A DNA stretch of 64,000 nucleotides from Rhodopseudomonas palustris JSC-3b (GTDB taxonomy: Bacteria; Pseudomonadota; Alphaproteobacteria; Rhizobiales; Xanthobacteraceae): the NCBI GenBank assembly GCA_000504425.1, contig KI632513.1:261130-325129 (forward strand), written 5' to 3'. Of the stretch, positions 27,715-35,946 are shown in pieces. The notes beneath the pieces were generated by a model. The model ran no database searches. It was not told the origin of the DNA and was given only the letters and a program-made list of their open reading frames with translations. The number at the start of each line of letters is the position of its first letter. Position 1 is the first letter of the stretch. The translations under genes were made by a program, and so were the position numbers.

Positions 27715-27777
27715 GCTCTGGTCCTCGTTAGGGCCAGAACGAACTTCAAACTGGATTAAGCCCGAGGGGCAAGGTCA

Positions 27778-27920
27778 CCTCGTCCAGTCTGCGGAGCTGC
27801 TCCCGGCCGAAACCGGGAGCCTTCGTTGCGGTATTCAACCAGTCAGACGGGGGTCGAAGCCGGCTGACTGGTGAAGATTGGAGGATCTGGCACTTTCCGG
27901 CGAGACTGTTTCGGTAGCCC
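27778..27920. other. Spacer between IS remnant and HTH gene, with hairpin
   Basis: Contains a hairpin at 27799–27820 (GCTCCCGG, 6-nt loop, CCGGGAGC). It lies just after the end of the minus-strand HTH gene and could help terminate it, although no T-run follows. Confidence 0.4.
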
Positions 27921-28406
27921 TCAGTGCAGCGCCTGGGCTGCATCGATCGCGGCGAGCTTCTGCGCAGCGGCTTCGCGTGCGAGCTGCTGGGACGCGGCGA
28001 AGCTGACGATGGCCGCCCACGCTTCAGGCATGGTCGTTTCGAGCTTGCTGGAAAGCGTAGCGAGGTCCGGAGCAATTTCGGTCGGAAGCACGGCAAAGGC
28101 CGGCACCGGGATTAAGTCGAAGCCGAGCACGTTCAACACGGCTTCCAAAGATTCGAGACCCGGCTTGTTCTTGCGTCGCCACGCCTTAATACTGGCTCGG
28201 CGCACCCCGGATGCAGTCTCGATGTCATCGTACCTGCGGCCCTGGCGGGCCATTTCTCCGAAGACAAGCTTCACAAGCGAAGGCGCGCTCTCAGGGATCG
28301 TAACCGCGCGGAGTCGTCTGTGGCGCTTCTTCGGTTGCCACAGATGGAGGGGGCCGAAGGTGCGTTCGTAGGTTTCAGTGCGGTTCGAAGAAATCATCGC
28401 AGGCAT
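27921..28406 (-). CDS. Helix-turn-helix protein of the island (phage-type regulator)
   Basis: A 161-residue protein. A lambda-repressor-like HTH lies at ~50–100 (RYDDIETASGVRRASIKAWR, then LESLEAVLNVLGFDLIPV). The C-terminal ~60 residues are Ala-rich and probably helical. Similar small regulators are common in rhizobial prophages and islands. It is on the same strand as the primase and integrase and lies nearest the IS. The role, for instance control of island genes, is inference. Confidence 0.6.
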   Translation of the reverse strand: MPAMISSNRTETYERTFGPLHLWQPKKRHRRLRAVTIPESAPSLVKLVFGEMARQGRRYDDIETASGVRRASIKAWRRKNKPGLESLEAVLNVLGFDLIPVPAFAVLPTEIAPDLATLSSKLETTMPEAWAAIVSFAASQQLAREAAAQKLAAIDAAQALH

Positions 28407-28713
28407 CCTTGGTTGCTGATGCCCGTAGGGTGCCGATAGGGGCTACTCGCTTGGAGCCCATTCGGCTCCCCCATTGGTGATTGTTTCCCTCTGCGTGACC
28501 AATCACGCCAGCATGCAACGAACTATCTCGCAAGTTCGGCAACAACAACCAAGCTTTTGAGGCCTGCATCTAGCCTAGGGTCGGGGTCGCGCGTCACCCG
28601 CATGGGGGAGCGGTGCGGAAGCACCTTTTTCCCTGCAAGGCCGTCGTTCTTGCGAAACGTTGTCGAAGAAGCGCGCGCCGCGTTTCAATCAAGCCGCGAC
28701 GACTTCATGAACA
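28407..28713. other. Gene-poor stretch in island
   Basis: About 300 bp without a frame I can support on either strand. It may hold the promoter of the HTH gene. Confidence 0.4.
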
Positions 28714-28872
28714 TCATGCCAGCTCCGAACAGAGTAGCGCCGCAACCATGCCACCGACTGCAAACGGCCAAACATTGAGTGCTTTCGGCGCCCGCGCGCT
28801 CTGTTCGGCAACGAACCTGCGGGTCTCTTCCTGAGCGCGCTCGATCCGCGCAATCTGCTCTTGCTGATCCAT
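28714..28872 (-). CDS. Small single-pass membrane protein
   Basis: A 52-residue frame: MDQQEQIARIERAQEETRRF forms a charged helix, followed by a hydrophobic segment (VWPFAVGGMVAALLCSELA). This charged-helix plus C-terminal membrane anchor design is frequent in small phage and island proteins. It sits just downstream of the primase-helicase on the same strand. No function is assigned; the frame could also begin 11 codons earlier at 28905. Confidence 0.45.
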   Translation of the reverse strand: MDQQEQIARIERAQEETRRFVAEQSARAPKALNVWPFAVGGMVAALLCSELA

Positions 28873-28901
28873 GGTGCGCCCCCTCCGGCGGCGATCGTAG
28901 C

Positions 28902-31900
28902 TCAATCCACGGCGCGCTCAACGGTCGCGGCTGCGTCGTCTTTCTCGCTGGCGACCTCTTCGATCAGTCGCGCGGCGTTCGCAAAGATTGATCGGCCGTA
29001 AGCGGTATCCATCGCCCGGGCGCGCTCGATTTCGAGCACCGCAAGCTTGGTCCCGAGCTTGGTTTCCAACAGCTCCCGAACCGCCGCCGGTCCGCCGGTC
29101 ATTACATGGGGCAGCAGCACGCCATTGTTGATCCGATTTCGCGCACCAGCCTTCCGGTATCGGATGCGGCATGTTTTTGGCCTTGATCGATTATCGGTCA
29201 GGTTTGTGTGAGCGGTATTCGGTGCAGATGTCCAGATTTCTCTATGGAGAACCCTCTTAGAGAAATCGGGACAACTGGAAGCCCCAGACGTGGCCGCTTG
29301 TTCCGCTTGATGCTTCTTCAAACCGAAGACCAACCCCACGTGCCGGCTGTTCTCCAATACCAGCCCAGCAGCCATCATGACGGCCAACGCACCCGGTGCT
29401 TTCCAATCGGCCGCGACGAGGCCGGGCAAATCGAGAGCCACGTCGTTGATGATCTCAAGCCAACACGGGGCGGCCCGGCGGTGCGGGCGCAGCCGGCCGA
29501 CCGCTTGCAACAACCCGCCCTCAGTGATCAGCCATCGGAGCGCGTCAACGGTGGGATCACGGTGGCGATCAACCGAAACGTTGCGTTCGCCGATCTTCGC
29601 GCGGACCTTTTCAAAGCCGGTCGGTGCCACGGGACGCCCGAGCCATACACCGGCATCGTACTCCATGGTGCTGTGCCATGGCATATTGCGGCCGACCACG
29701 ATCAGGCCGGCCACGTCCTGCATGTTGTTCAGTCCGGCGAGTTTGCCGAAATGCAGGGGGCTGACGTTCGCCGGCAGATCGTCCCGGATGACGTCCAAAA
29801 GCGGCTTCTCCCCAATCAGCCCGATCCGATCGGGGGCGGCCTCAGCCGCCCGCATCTGAACGTGCCGGACGATGTCGCGAACATTTTGCTTTGCGAGCTT
29901 CTGACCGGGACGCAGTCCCAGTTTATTCTTTGAGACTGGCGCTCCCAGGTACTGCCGCACGGCAATGTGTTTAGGCCACTGTGCCAACACATCAGCCGCG
30001 ATCTGCGCGGTGCCGTCCGGCGCTCCGAACGCCATATCGATCAGGCGCGTATCGGGTGGCGGGGTCGCGTCAAGCGCCAGCGTCGGAATGTGCCAGTCAC
30101 GATGCACAGGCGTAAGACGGGTCAAGATGATCTCCGAACCGTCGATCCTGATGCGGCCCGAGGAGTCGTGATCCTCCAGGCGGAATAGCTCGATTTCGTT
30201 CCACAGGTCGGCCAGCATCCCCGCGAGTTTGTTCGCCGCACCGCGCTTTTTGGCCGCGTTTCGCAAGGCTGCCGGCGTCATTCCCGGTGTCAGATCGCTA
30301 TCGTCAATCCTGCGGCGCTCAAGCAAGGCGAGATAACCGGCGTGGTCGCCATCCAAAGCGCGGTGATTCAGCTCGGCGCGCAACAACCACCCGCCTTGCC
30401 GCTCGCTTTCAAGGCAAGCTTCAAGCAAATGCTGCCGACCGCGTTGCAGCGCCGCGCGTTCCGCAACGGAATAGCATGAGCCATCAACCGGGCCGACCAA
30501 ATCGGCGAGTGGAATCTTGATCGTTTTGGCGACGCAATTTCCGATGAAGGACTCATCGATCACCAGCGCGTCAAACTCGGGAATGAAATCCGGCCGGGGG
30601 AGCGTCAACATCGCTGCCGGGAGGACCCAATGCCGGGGGCGTAGTTTGCGCTGTCGTTCCGCACCACATTCATCCGCAAGAGGGCAGCGACGCAAAATGC
30701 CTTCAATACGGCGCTCGCAAATGGTCGAACGGATGCTGACGCCCAACGCCCGCGCGGCTTCGTAGGCAGGGCCGTTGCGACACATCTTTTGGTCCGGCGA
30801 CAGCGGGTCGCGCTGCTCAAAGCCACGGTAGACTTCAATGCTCACGCTCCGAGCGCGCAAACCCGCAGCGGTTTGTTCAGCCAAATCATGGCTTGGTACG
30901 AAAATCGCGGCGGGGCGCTCAAGCACAGAAACTATTTCCGCCAACTCGTGCGATTTACCGACACCGGTTTCGACCTTCAGCACACAAATAGGCATTGCCG
31001 GCACCCACAACGGAAAGCGCCCTTCACCCATACGTGCGAGGGTGCGTTCATTGTCGTAGCAGCGCCGGGCGGCAATCGCGGCCGGAACGGCATCAAAGAA
31101 ATCTGCGATGACCGATCGGACCGCGCCGCGTGCCTCCGGCAGCGGCTTGCGCGCATCCTTCGAGCCGTTGCGCAGGCTGATCGGCGCAGGCGGAGCGATA
31201 CCGAGTCGGCTGCAAAGCCAATCGGATGCTTCCGGCCAGGATAGGCGAAGCGCGTATTTCACAACCTTGGTGGGTGTATAGCCTTCGTTTGCGCCGAAAT
31301 CCTTGATGCCGCTCGGCGAGATTGAAAGGTTCGCGGCGCGCGCGGCGGTGTCGCGCCCCGAGCCAGAGTTGCGCCACCACGCGACGCCGCGAAATGCTTG
31401 CCCTTGCCAATGCCCCTTGGGCAGGTTGAGCCCTTCAACCCACGCCGGAAGATTGGCGAGCGCAGCCGCGTTCACTTCGTCGATGAATGCAAATTGGTCA
31501 GCTACGTCCGAACGCCAGCTAGAACGCGCAGGTGCAGGCACTGGCGACGGTTGGTGCTTAGGCTTGTCCTGCCAACCGAACGTCTTCAGAACAGCTTCAA
31601 TCGCGTCCTTGTCGGCTTGCGTGAGTGTCGGTAGCTGATCAATCGACGTGTCGAGCAGCGTCCGCTCAGTGATCCACTCGTAAGGCAGGCCGGTGTCTTT
31701 ATGGACCGTGGGCGGTAGCACTGTCTGCGAGCCGCCTGCGAGGAAATCGAGCAATCTCCGCCCATCGGCGTCGTCGTATGCCTTCGTAGGCCACACCTCG
31801 GCACCCCGGTAGTAGGCGGCGAAGCCCTTCTTCCCGCGCCGGGCGACCATGAAGGTCGGCAGTACCTTACGGATCGGCTCAATCAATGCCTCATGGTCAA

Positions 31901-32186
31901 CGTCGATGGCGATCAGATTGCGATACCCGCACGCCACGCCAATGCCGCCACCGTGCGCGTTGATCATCCGCCCCCAAGCGTGGGCTTTGTGAATTGACGC
32001 AGGCGCAGCGCAATAGTGCTGCCACTCTTTCAGCAGGAACCAGCGAACGGCGCCCGTCTCGGGATCGACGCCGCCATAAACGCCGGGGGCTTTGCCAAAA
32101 CCAGGTCGGTCGGTTGGATATAGGTGGCGGGAAATCGGTAGCGGGCTGAAGCCGTTCGCAAGCAGTTGCTCGAAGAAGGCTTGCAC
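28902..32186 (-). CDS. Primase-polymerase/helicase-like replication protein of the island
   Basis: A 1094-residue protein with a GTG start. Residues 1–~210 match bifunctional primase/polymerase N-terminal domains (GIGVACGYRNLIAIDVDHEAL supplies the acidic catalytic motif). The middle carries a P-loop (KVETGVGKSHELAEIV, ~400–415) and a DExx-like strand (FDALVIDESFIGN), consistent with an ATP-dependent helicase. The C-terminus is uncharacterised. This architecture resembles satellite/plasmid replication proteins such as P4 alpha, although the family is not identical. It should replicate the excised island. The start lies 3 bp after the stop of the upstream small gene. Confidence 0.75.
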   Translation of the reverse strand: MQAFFEQLLANGFSPLPISRHLYPTDRPGFGKAPGVYGGVDPETGAVRWFLLKEWQHYCAAPASIHKAHAWGRMINAHGGGIGVACGYRNLIAIDVDHEALIEPIRKVLPTFMVARRGKKGFAAYYRGAEVWPTKAYDDADGRRLLDFLAGGSQTVLPPTVHKDTGLPYEWITERTLLDTSIDQLPTLTQADKDAIEAVLKTFGWQDKPKHQPSPVPAPARSSWRSDVADQFAFIDEVNAAALANLPAWVEGLNLPKGHWQGQAFRGVAWWRNSGSGRDTAARAANLSISPSGIKDFGANEGYTPTKVVKYALRLSWPEASDWLCSRLGIAPPAPISLRNGSKDARKPLPEARGAVRSVIADFFDAVPAAIAARRCYDNERTLARMGEGRFPLWVPAMPICVLKVETGVGKSHELAEIVSVLERPAAIFVPSHDLAEQTAAGLRARSVSIEVYRGFEQRDPLSPDQKMCRNGPAYEAARALGVSIRSTICERRIEGILRRCPLADECGAERQRKLRPRHWVLPAAMLTLPRPDFIPEFDALVIDESFIGNCVAKTIKIPLADLVGPVDGSCYSVAERAALQRGRQHLLEACLESERQGGWLLRAELNHRALDGDHAGYLALLERRRIDDSDLTPGMTPAALRNAAKKRGAANKLAGMLADLWNEIELFRLEDHDSSGRIRIDGSEIILTRLTPVHRDWHIPTLALDATPPPDTRLIDMAFGAPDGTAQIAADVLAQWPKHIAVRQYLGAPVSKNKLGLRPGQKLAKQNVRDIVRHVQMRAAEAAPDRIGLIGEKPLLDVIRDDLPANVSPLHFGKLAGLNNMQDVAGLIVVGRNMPWHSTMEYDAGVWLGRPVAPTGFEKVRAKIGERNVSVDRHRDPTVDALRWLITEGGLLQAVGRLRPHRRAAPCWLEIINDVALDLPGLVAADWKAPGALAVMMAAGLVLENSRHVGLVFGLKKHQAEQAATSGASSCPDFSKRVLHREIWTSAPNTAHTNLTDNRSRPKTCRIRYRKAGARNRINNGVLLPHVMTGGPAAVRELLETKLGTKLAVLEIERARAMDTAYGRSIFANAARLIEEVASEKDDAAATVERAVD

Positions 32187-32189
32187 GGC

Positions 32190-32510
32190 CTAAATCCACA
32201 TCCCAAGCACCTCACGCCACAGCGGGCGATGCTTGCGGCGTTGCGGCCCCCGGCCAAAGTTGAGCGCGGCCCATTGCTGGATTTCCTGCAATGAAAGCCA
32301 CCGCTGCACGTTCGGACTGTGGATGTTCCGAAGCCAGACGCTTCCGTTCTCGAAAACCCGCATCTGATAGTCGCGCGGGGGCACGGTGCGCAGGTATCGG
32401 TCGTGTTGCCTCGCAGCCGCAAGGAGAGTGTCGGCGTTGATCGGCGTGCCGGCGATATAAGGGATGGCGGAATAGCGCTGTCGGCGCGGGCGGCGAGTGG
32501 TACTCTTCAT
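32190..32510 (-). CDS. Small hypothetical protein of the replication module
   Basis: A 106-residue basic protein (MKSTTRRPRRQRYSAIPYIA…REVLGMWI) with no recognised domain. It is packed immediately upstream of the primase-helicase and likely co-transcribed. The high Arg content suggests nucleic-acid contact, but this is only inference. Confidence 0.55.
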   Translation of the reverse strand: MKSTTRRPRRQRYSAIPYIAGTPINADTLLAAARQHDRYLRTVPPRDYQMRVFENGSVWLRNIHSPNVQRWLSLQEIQQWAALNFGRGPQRRKHRPLWREVLGMWI

Positions 32511-32576
32511 CTAGCAATCTTCCTTCATCAGACTTCGGCCCGACAGGCGCGCCCTGCCGGGTCTTTCCTTTTTTGG

Positions 32577-32777
32577 TCACGCTCTCGCGGTCGGGTCCAC
32601 TCGGTTGGCTTGTAGCCACCGGCTGAAATCTTCGCGGGGATAGCGGGGCGTTCGCCCAATCCGTACAAACGCGGGTCCGGCGCCCTTACGTCGCCAATCG
32701 GCCAACGTGCTTTTGCTCCGCCGCGTGACGGCGGCAATGAAGTCCTCGTCGAGCAGTTCGTCCTCAAGTATGTGCAT
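32577..32777 (-). CDS. AlpA/excisionase-like HTH protein
   Basis: A 66-residue protein. The HTH-17/MerR-like fold is visible in DFIAAVTRRSKSTLADWRRK, followed by the wing GPAFVRIGRTPRYPREDFSRWLQ, as in AlpA and excisionase-type proteins. These regulate integrase and excision in satellites and islands. It is transcribed towards the primase. Confidence 0.72.
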   Translation of the reverse strand: MHILEDELLDEDFIAAVTRRSKSTLADWRRKGAGPAFVRIGRTPRYPREDFSRWLQANRVDPTARA

Positions 32778-32869
32778 TTAAGGCTCGTCGGTTGCGCTCG
32801 GTTGTCGTTGAGGCAGATTGAGAGATACAGAGACCTTCAAACAGGTCATTTGAATCTCCCGTTACCTCG

Positions 32870-33043
32870 CTACCTACGCCGCCGCCTCCGCATGCGCAGC
32901 CAAACCGGCCTCACAGCGAACAGACCGGAGAGGCTAGCAACGGCGGGATCAGAGATGCCGAACCCTTCGGCGGCTAGTCGAAGGATGGCCCAACGGTCGT
33001 TGAAATTGGCCTGTGCGACAGGGAACTGCCGCACATCTTCCAT
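32870..33043 (-). CDS. Possible small HTH-like protein, 57 aa
   Basis: Hand-translated frame MEDVRQFPVAQANFNDRWAI, then LRLAAEGFGISDPAVASLSG, ending in an Arg-rich tail. The middle could form a helix-turn-helix. It fills the otherwise empty 32.8–33.1 kb gap on the same strand as its neighbours. No homologue is recognised, so treat it as tentative. Confidence 0.35.
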   Translation of the reverse strand: MEDVRQFPVAQANFNDRWAILRLAAEGFGISDPAVASLSGLFAVRPVWLRMRRRRRR

Positions 33044-33135
33044 CCCGCCGCAGGATTGCCCGTGCCTTCTCTGACGTCTCTGTGCTAGCTTGGCCTCGGG
33101 GCTTCCGGGGGGGGCAGCGCCGTGGCGGCGCTGGA

Positions 33136-33294
33136 TCAGGGCGTTACGCTGTCCAGAAGCGCCGCGTAATGGCGAAGGGTTTTGGCGGCCAACCGACAGT
33201 CGGTCGGGTCGAGCGTCGTTTCGTCGGCACTCTCAAGAGCGACAGCGAGGGCTGCGGCGTGATCGGCTTCGGTGGCAATCTCAAGCGGCGGCAT
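33136..33294 (-). CDS. Small acidic protein, coupled to AlpA-like gene
   Basis: A 52-residue frame, MPPLEIATEADHAAALAVAL to LLDSVTP, acidic and helical. Its ATG (33294) lies within the end of the AlpA-like gene, so the two overlap and are probably translationally coupled. No family is recognised. Confidence 0.5.
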   Translation of the reverse strand: MPPLEIATEADHAAALAVALESADETTLDPTDCRLAAKTLRHYAALLDSVTP

Positions 33295-33505
33295 AGTCGG
33301 CCTTCCGCGTGTTGTCGTTGGCGGCTGGAGAGGTCGTCGGTTGCGACGCCAACCATGCATCGATTTCATCCAAATCGAACCGGCGCATGCGTCCGACGTA
33401 GATCGGCCGGGGAAAGGTCGGGTCGTTGAGAACCCTACGGTCCAATGTGGATCGGCTGATGTCGAGATACGTGAGAAGGGTGTTTGCCTTTGCGTAACGC
33501 GCCAC
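33281..33505 (-). CDS. AlpA-family transcriptional regulator
   Basis: A 74-residue protein with the AlpA/HTH-17 pattern: TLLTYLDISRSTLDRRVLND, then FPRPIYVGRMRRFDLDEIDAWL. AlpA activates excision and integrase expression in P4-type satellites and cryptic elements. It is the second such gene in this island and the one nearer the integrase. Confidence 0.8.
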   Translation of the reverse strand: MARYAKANTLLTYLDISRSTLDRRVLNDPTFPRPIYVGRMRRFDLDEIDAWLASQPTTSPAANDNTRKADYAAA

Positions 33506-33627
33506 GGTAACAGCTCCTTGATGCTTGGTGACGCATCAAAACTAGCGTGGATGGCGGAGGGCATCAGCCCATTTTAGTCCCCCCACTTCGCCGGAAACCA
33601 TCCGTCGCTGTCCGTCGCTTGGATCGC

Positions 33628-34113
33628 CTACAGGGCGTCCAGTTCGTCGGTCCCCATGTAGCGAATATCGGCGTGCAGCTTCATGGCATCTTGCACGGTG
33701 GTTTTGCTGACGCCATGCCGTTTGCAGATGATGGTAACGGCGTGAGACGCCGAAGAGCCGGCGCGTCTCAGCCGTTCCACCGCAATCGCGATGTCATAGT
33801 CCCGCCGCGCCCTAAAGGCCGCACCACCGGAATCTCGGTTCTTGTGATTTTTCCAAATTTTCCCGACCGTCTCGTTGTCGATCGTCGCTTTATGGTCGCC
33901 CTGGTGCGCTCGTTCGGCAATAGCCCCAACTGCCTCTGCAAAGCGATCGATTTCGGAATTGATGGATTCGGGAAGCTCACATCCGTACTTCCGCGCAAGT
34001 GAGAATGCGCGCCACGCCGCCGAAGCATCGCCTTCGCGCTCGAAGATTTCCACCATAACTGCGATTTCACCGCGTGCGATTTCTTGTGCTGAAGGGAGTT
34101 TGCTCACTTTCAC
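33628..34113 (-). CDS. HTH-containing hypothetical protein coupled to integrase
   Basis: A 161-residue protein. A C-terminal recognition-helix-like segment reads SHAVTIICKRHGVSKTTVQD (~121–140); the N-terminal part is helical and acidic. It overlaps the end of the integrase gene by 4 bp (34110–34113), so the pair is co-translated. A DNA-binding partner role in integration or excision is inference. Confidence 0.6.
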   Translation of the reverse strand: MKVSKLPSAQEIARGEIAVMVEIFEREGDASAAWRAFSLARKYGCELPESINSEIDRFAEAVGAIAERAHQGDHKATIDNETVGKIWKNHKNRDSGGAAFRARRDYDIAIAVERLRRAGSSASHAVTIICKRHGVSKTTVQDAMKLHADIRYMGTDELDAL

Positions 34114-35444
34114 GCCTCAGTCTTGAACTGAAGGACATTCGATTGCCTTGGGGCGGTTAAGCCCGAAAGGTGGTCTGCCCACAAGTTCAGGGCGTGGCGC
34201 TTCTCCGCAAAGAAATCATGCCGCTGGTAGACACCAACAATGCCGGCGAACGTGCCTGACACATGGTTCATCACCTTTTCTGCAACAGACACGCTGACCC
34301 CAAGTTCAGCCATTCCTGATGCTATTGAGCGGCGGAAATCGTGGAGGCGCCACGGTGCGATAACTAGCGGTCGGATGCCCAACTTCTCCGCTTCTTCGCA
34401 GGCAATTTTGCGCATATTTGCGTCCAACCGCTCCTTCGCGGTGGAAAAACCTGAGATTGGCGTTTTGCCTGTGGTCGTGAAAACGAAGGGGGACTCGAAA
34501 AGCTTTCCAGTCTTTGAGTCGAGCACATGAACGCGATCGATGCTGGACAGGATGGCTACAGCTTGCGGGGGGAGGGGGATGGCGTGTTCCCTGCCGTTTT
34601 TCGATCGCGTCGCAGGCAGCACCCACACAGGGTTAGTACTGGCTAGGTCGAGCTCCTCCCAGTTCATCCCGGCAACTTCATCTCGGCGCTGCCCGAGGAT
34701 GAGCAGAAGCCGGAAGAACGGCCGCCACGGCCAATCCATCCGGTCAATTGCAAGCAGTAAAACCCGGAGTTCCGGATCAGAGAGGGTCCGGTCGCGCGGC
34801 GTTTCCGTAGCAACCGGCTTCGTGCGCTCAAACGGGTTCTCTTCAATAAGCGCTTTATCGATGCACCATCCGAAAAACGTCCGGGCTGCGGCGCGGGTCC
34901 GATTCGCCAGCACCGGTGTTCCTCGATCCTTTATGGCGTCGATCAGCCTGATCGCGTCTGCGCGCGAAATGTCGTCAACGCGCCGTTTCGACCAAACACC
35001 GAGCTCCTTAGACAAGAGGCGCTTCAATTCCCCGGCGGATTTCATGCCATTCACTTTATCGCGGTAGTAGCGATCTAGGACTAGTGCAACCACATTGTCT
35101 CGGCGGCGCGCCTCTTTTTCTTCGGCTTCGATCTGCGCCATTTTTGCTACGCGCTCAGCCCGACGCGTCGCAGCTGGATCGTCGCCGGTGGCACGTTTTC
35201 GGCGCGCGTCGCTTGCCAAATCGCGCGCTTGGCTCAGGGTAATCGCGCCCGGTCCGGCGGCGGGGCCGAGTGTCAAGGTCACGTCCCGGCCAGTGTCGGG
35301 CCGTTTGTAGCGGAATGCGAACGACTTCTCGCCGCTCGGATAAACTAGCAACCTCAGTCCAGGATGCCCCACGTCTGTGATGGCATAGCGCTTCGGCTTC
35401 GGCTTCGCGCCGGTAATCGCAACCGCCGACAGCGGCTTTCTCAT
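34110..35444 (-). CDS. int: Tyrosine site-specific integrase (P4/phage type) of the tRNA-His island
   Basis: A 444-residue recombinase starting at ATG 35444 with GAGAAGG upstream. An N-terminal arm-binding DUF4102-like domain (GLRLLVYPSGEKSFAFRYK, then LTLGPAAGPGAITLSQAR) precedes a core-binding and catalytic domain. The catalytic residues are present: Arg in LGQRRDEVAGM, HDFRRS (His and second Arg), the MNH histidine, and the nucleophile Tyr in GVYQRHDF. It lies 160 bp from the right attachment repeat and reads inward, the usual layout for tRNA-targeting islands. It should catalyse insertion into and excision from tRNA-His. Confidence 0.95.
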   Translation of the reverse strand: MRKPLSAVAITGAKPKPKRYAITDVGHPGLRLLVYPSGEKSFAFRYKRPDTGRDVTLTLGPAAGPGAITLSQARDLASDARRKRATGDDPAATRRAERVAKMAQIEAEEKEARRRDNVVALVLDRYYRDKVNGMKSAGELKRLLSKELGVWSKRRVDDISRADAIRLIDAIKDRGTPVLANRTRAAARTFFGWCIDKALIEENPFERTKPVATETPRDRTLSDPELRVLLLAIDRMDWPWRPFFRLLLILGQRRDEVAGMNWEELDLASTNPVWVLPATRSKNGREHAIPLPPQAVAILSSIDRVHVLDSKTGKLFESPFVFTTTGKTPISGFSTAKERLDANMRKIACEEAEKLGIRPLVIAPWRLHDFRRSIASGMAELGVSVSVAEKVMNHVSGTFAGIVGVYQRHDFFAEKRHALNLWADHLSGLTAPRQSNVLQFKTEA

Positions 35445-35461
35445 TATCTTGCACCTTCTCA

Positions 35462-35482
35462 AAGTCCCACTTCAAGTCCCAC
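35462..35482. repeat. Paired AAGTCCCAC direct repeats in the integrase leader
   Basis: AAGTCCCAC occurs at 35462–35470 and 35474–35482, a 12-bp register, just upstream of the integrase start. A related pair at 20775–20783 and 20787–20795 (AAGTCCCGC, AGGTCCCAC) has the same spacing near the other island end. They may be integrase arm sites. Confidence 0.5.
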
Positions 35483-35603
35483 CTATATGTTGACTGGTGG
35501 TGATGTGCAATGAGGCGTTAAGAGGCGCGGAACTAAAATAAGTATCTGAAAAAATACGATTTTGTTCTTTTGCTGAGTGCTTCTGATAGTGCCTGATTTG
35601 GTG

Positions 35604-35659
35604 GAGCGCCTGTCTGTGGAACAGGAGGTCGGTGGTTCGAACCCACCCAACTGTACCAC
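35604..35659 (+). repeat. attR: 56-bp direct repeat of tRNA-His 3' part
   Basis: Identical to 20666–20721. The sequence upstream of it (tttggtg) does not continue the tRNA, so this copy is only the 3' fragment displaced by integration. It closes the island at its right end. Confidence 0.95.
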
Positions 35660-35946
35660 CCTCATTCCGCACCCACCGATCACCAATCACCCGCCAACAT
35701 GATGCCCGCCGCTCGCGTCAGCGATGCGCCGACATGCGTTGCGGTTTTGGGCCGACTCGGCGCTTGATGCAGCACGCCGGCGCGAACAGCCCTTGCTGCC
35801 AACAGGGCTCGCGGCCGCCACGCAGCACTCGTGCACAGCAACATCACCGCACCGCCACGCCGCACACAGCAACGTGCGCCGCGGGTGCTCGACGCGCTGC
35901 GGCCGGGTTGATAAGCCCGCATCCCGCAAGGAGATTTTGAGAGCAG

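Larger units (their letters stand above)
26513..27777 (-). mobile_element. IS3-family insertion sequence (IS407-like), inactivated
   Basis: About 1265 bp bounded by imperfect inverted repeats beginning TGACCTTGCCC; the right copy continues CTCGGGCTTAATCCAG and the left TCAAGTTTTATCCAG. It encodes the usual two overlapping frames on the minus strand, each with a nonsense codon. No 4-bp target duplication is evident (left flank gccg, right flank cctc). It lies immediately downstream of the Pycsar-like operon and separates it from the replication module. Confidence 0.85.
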
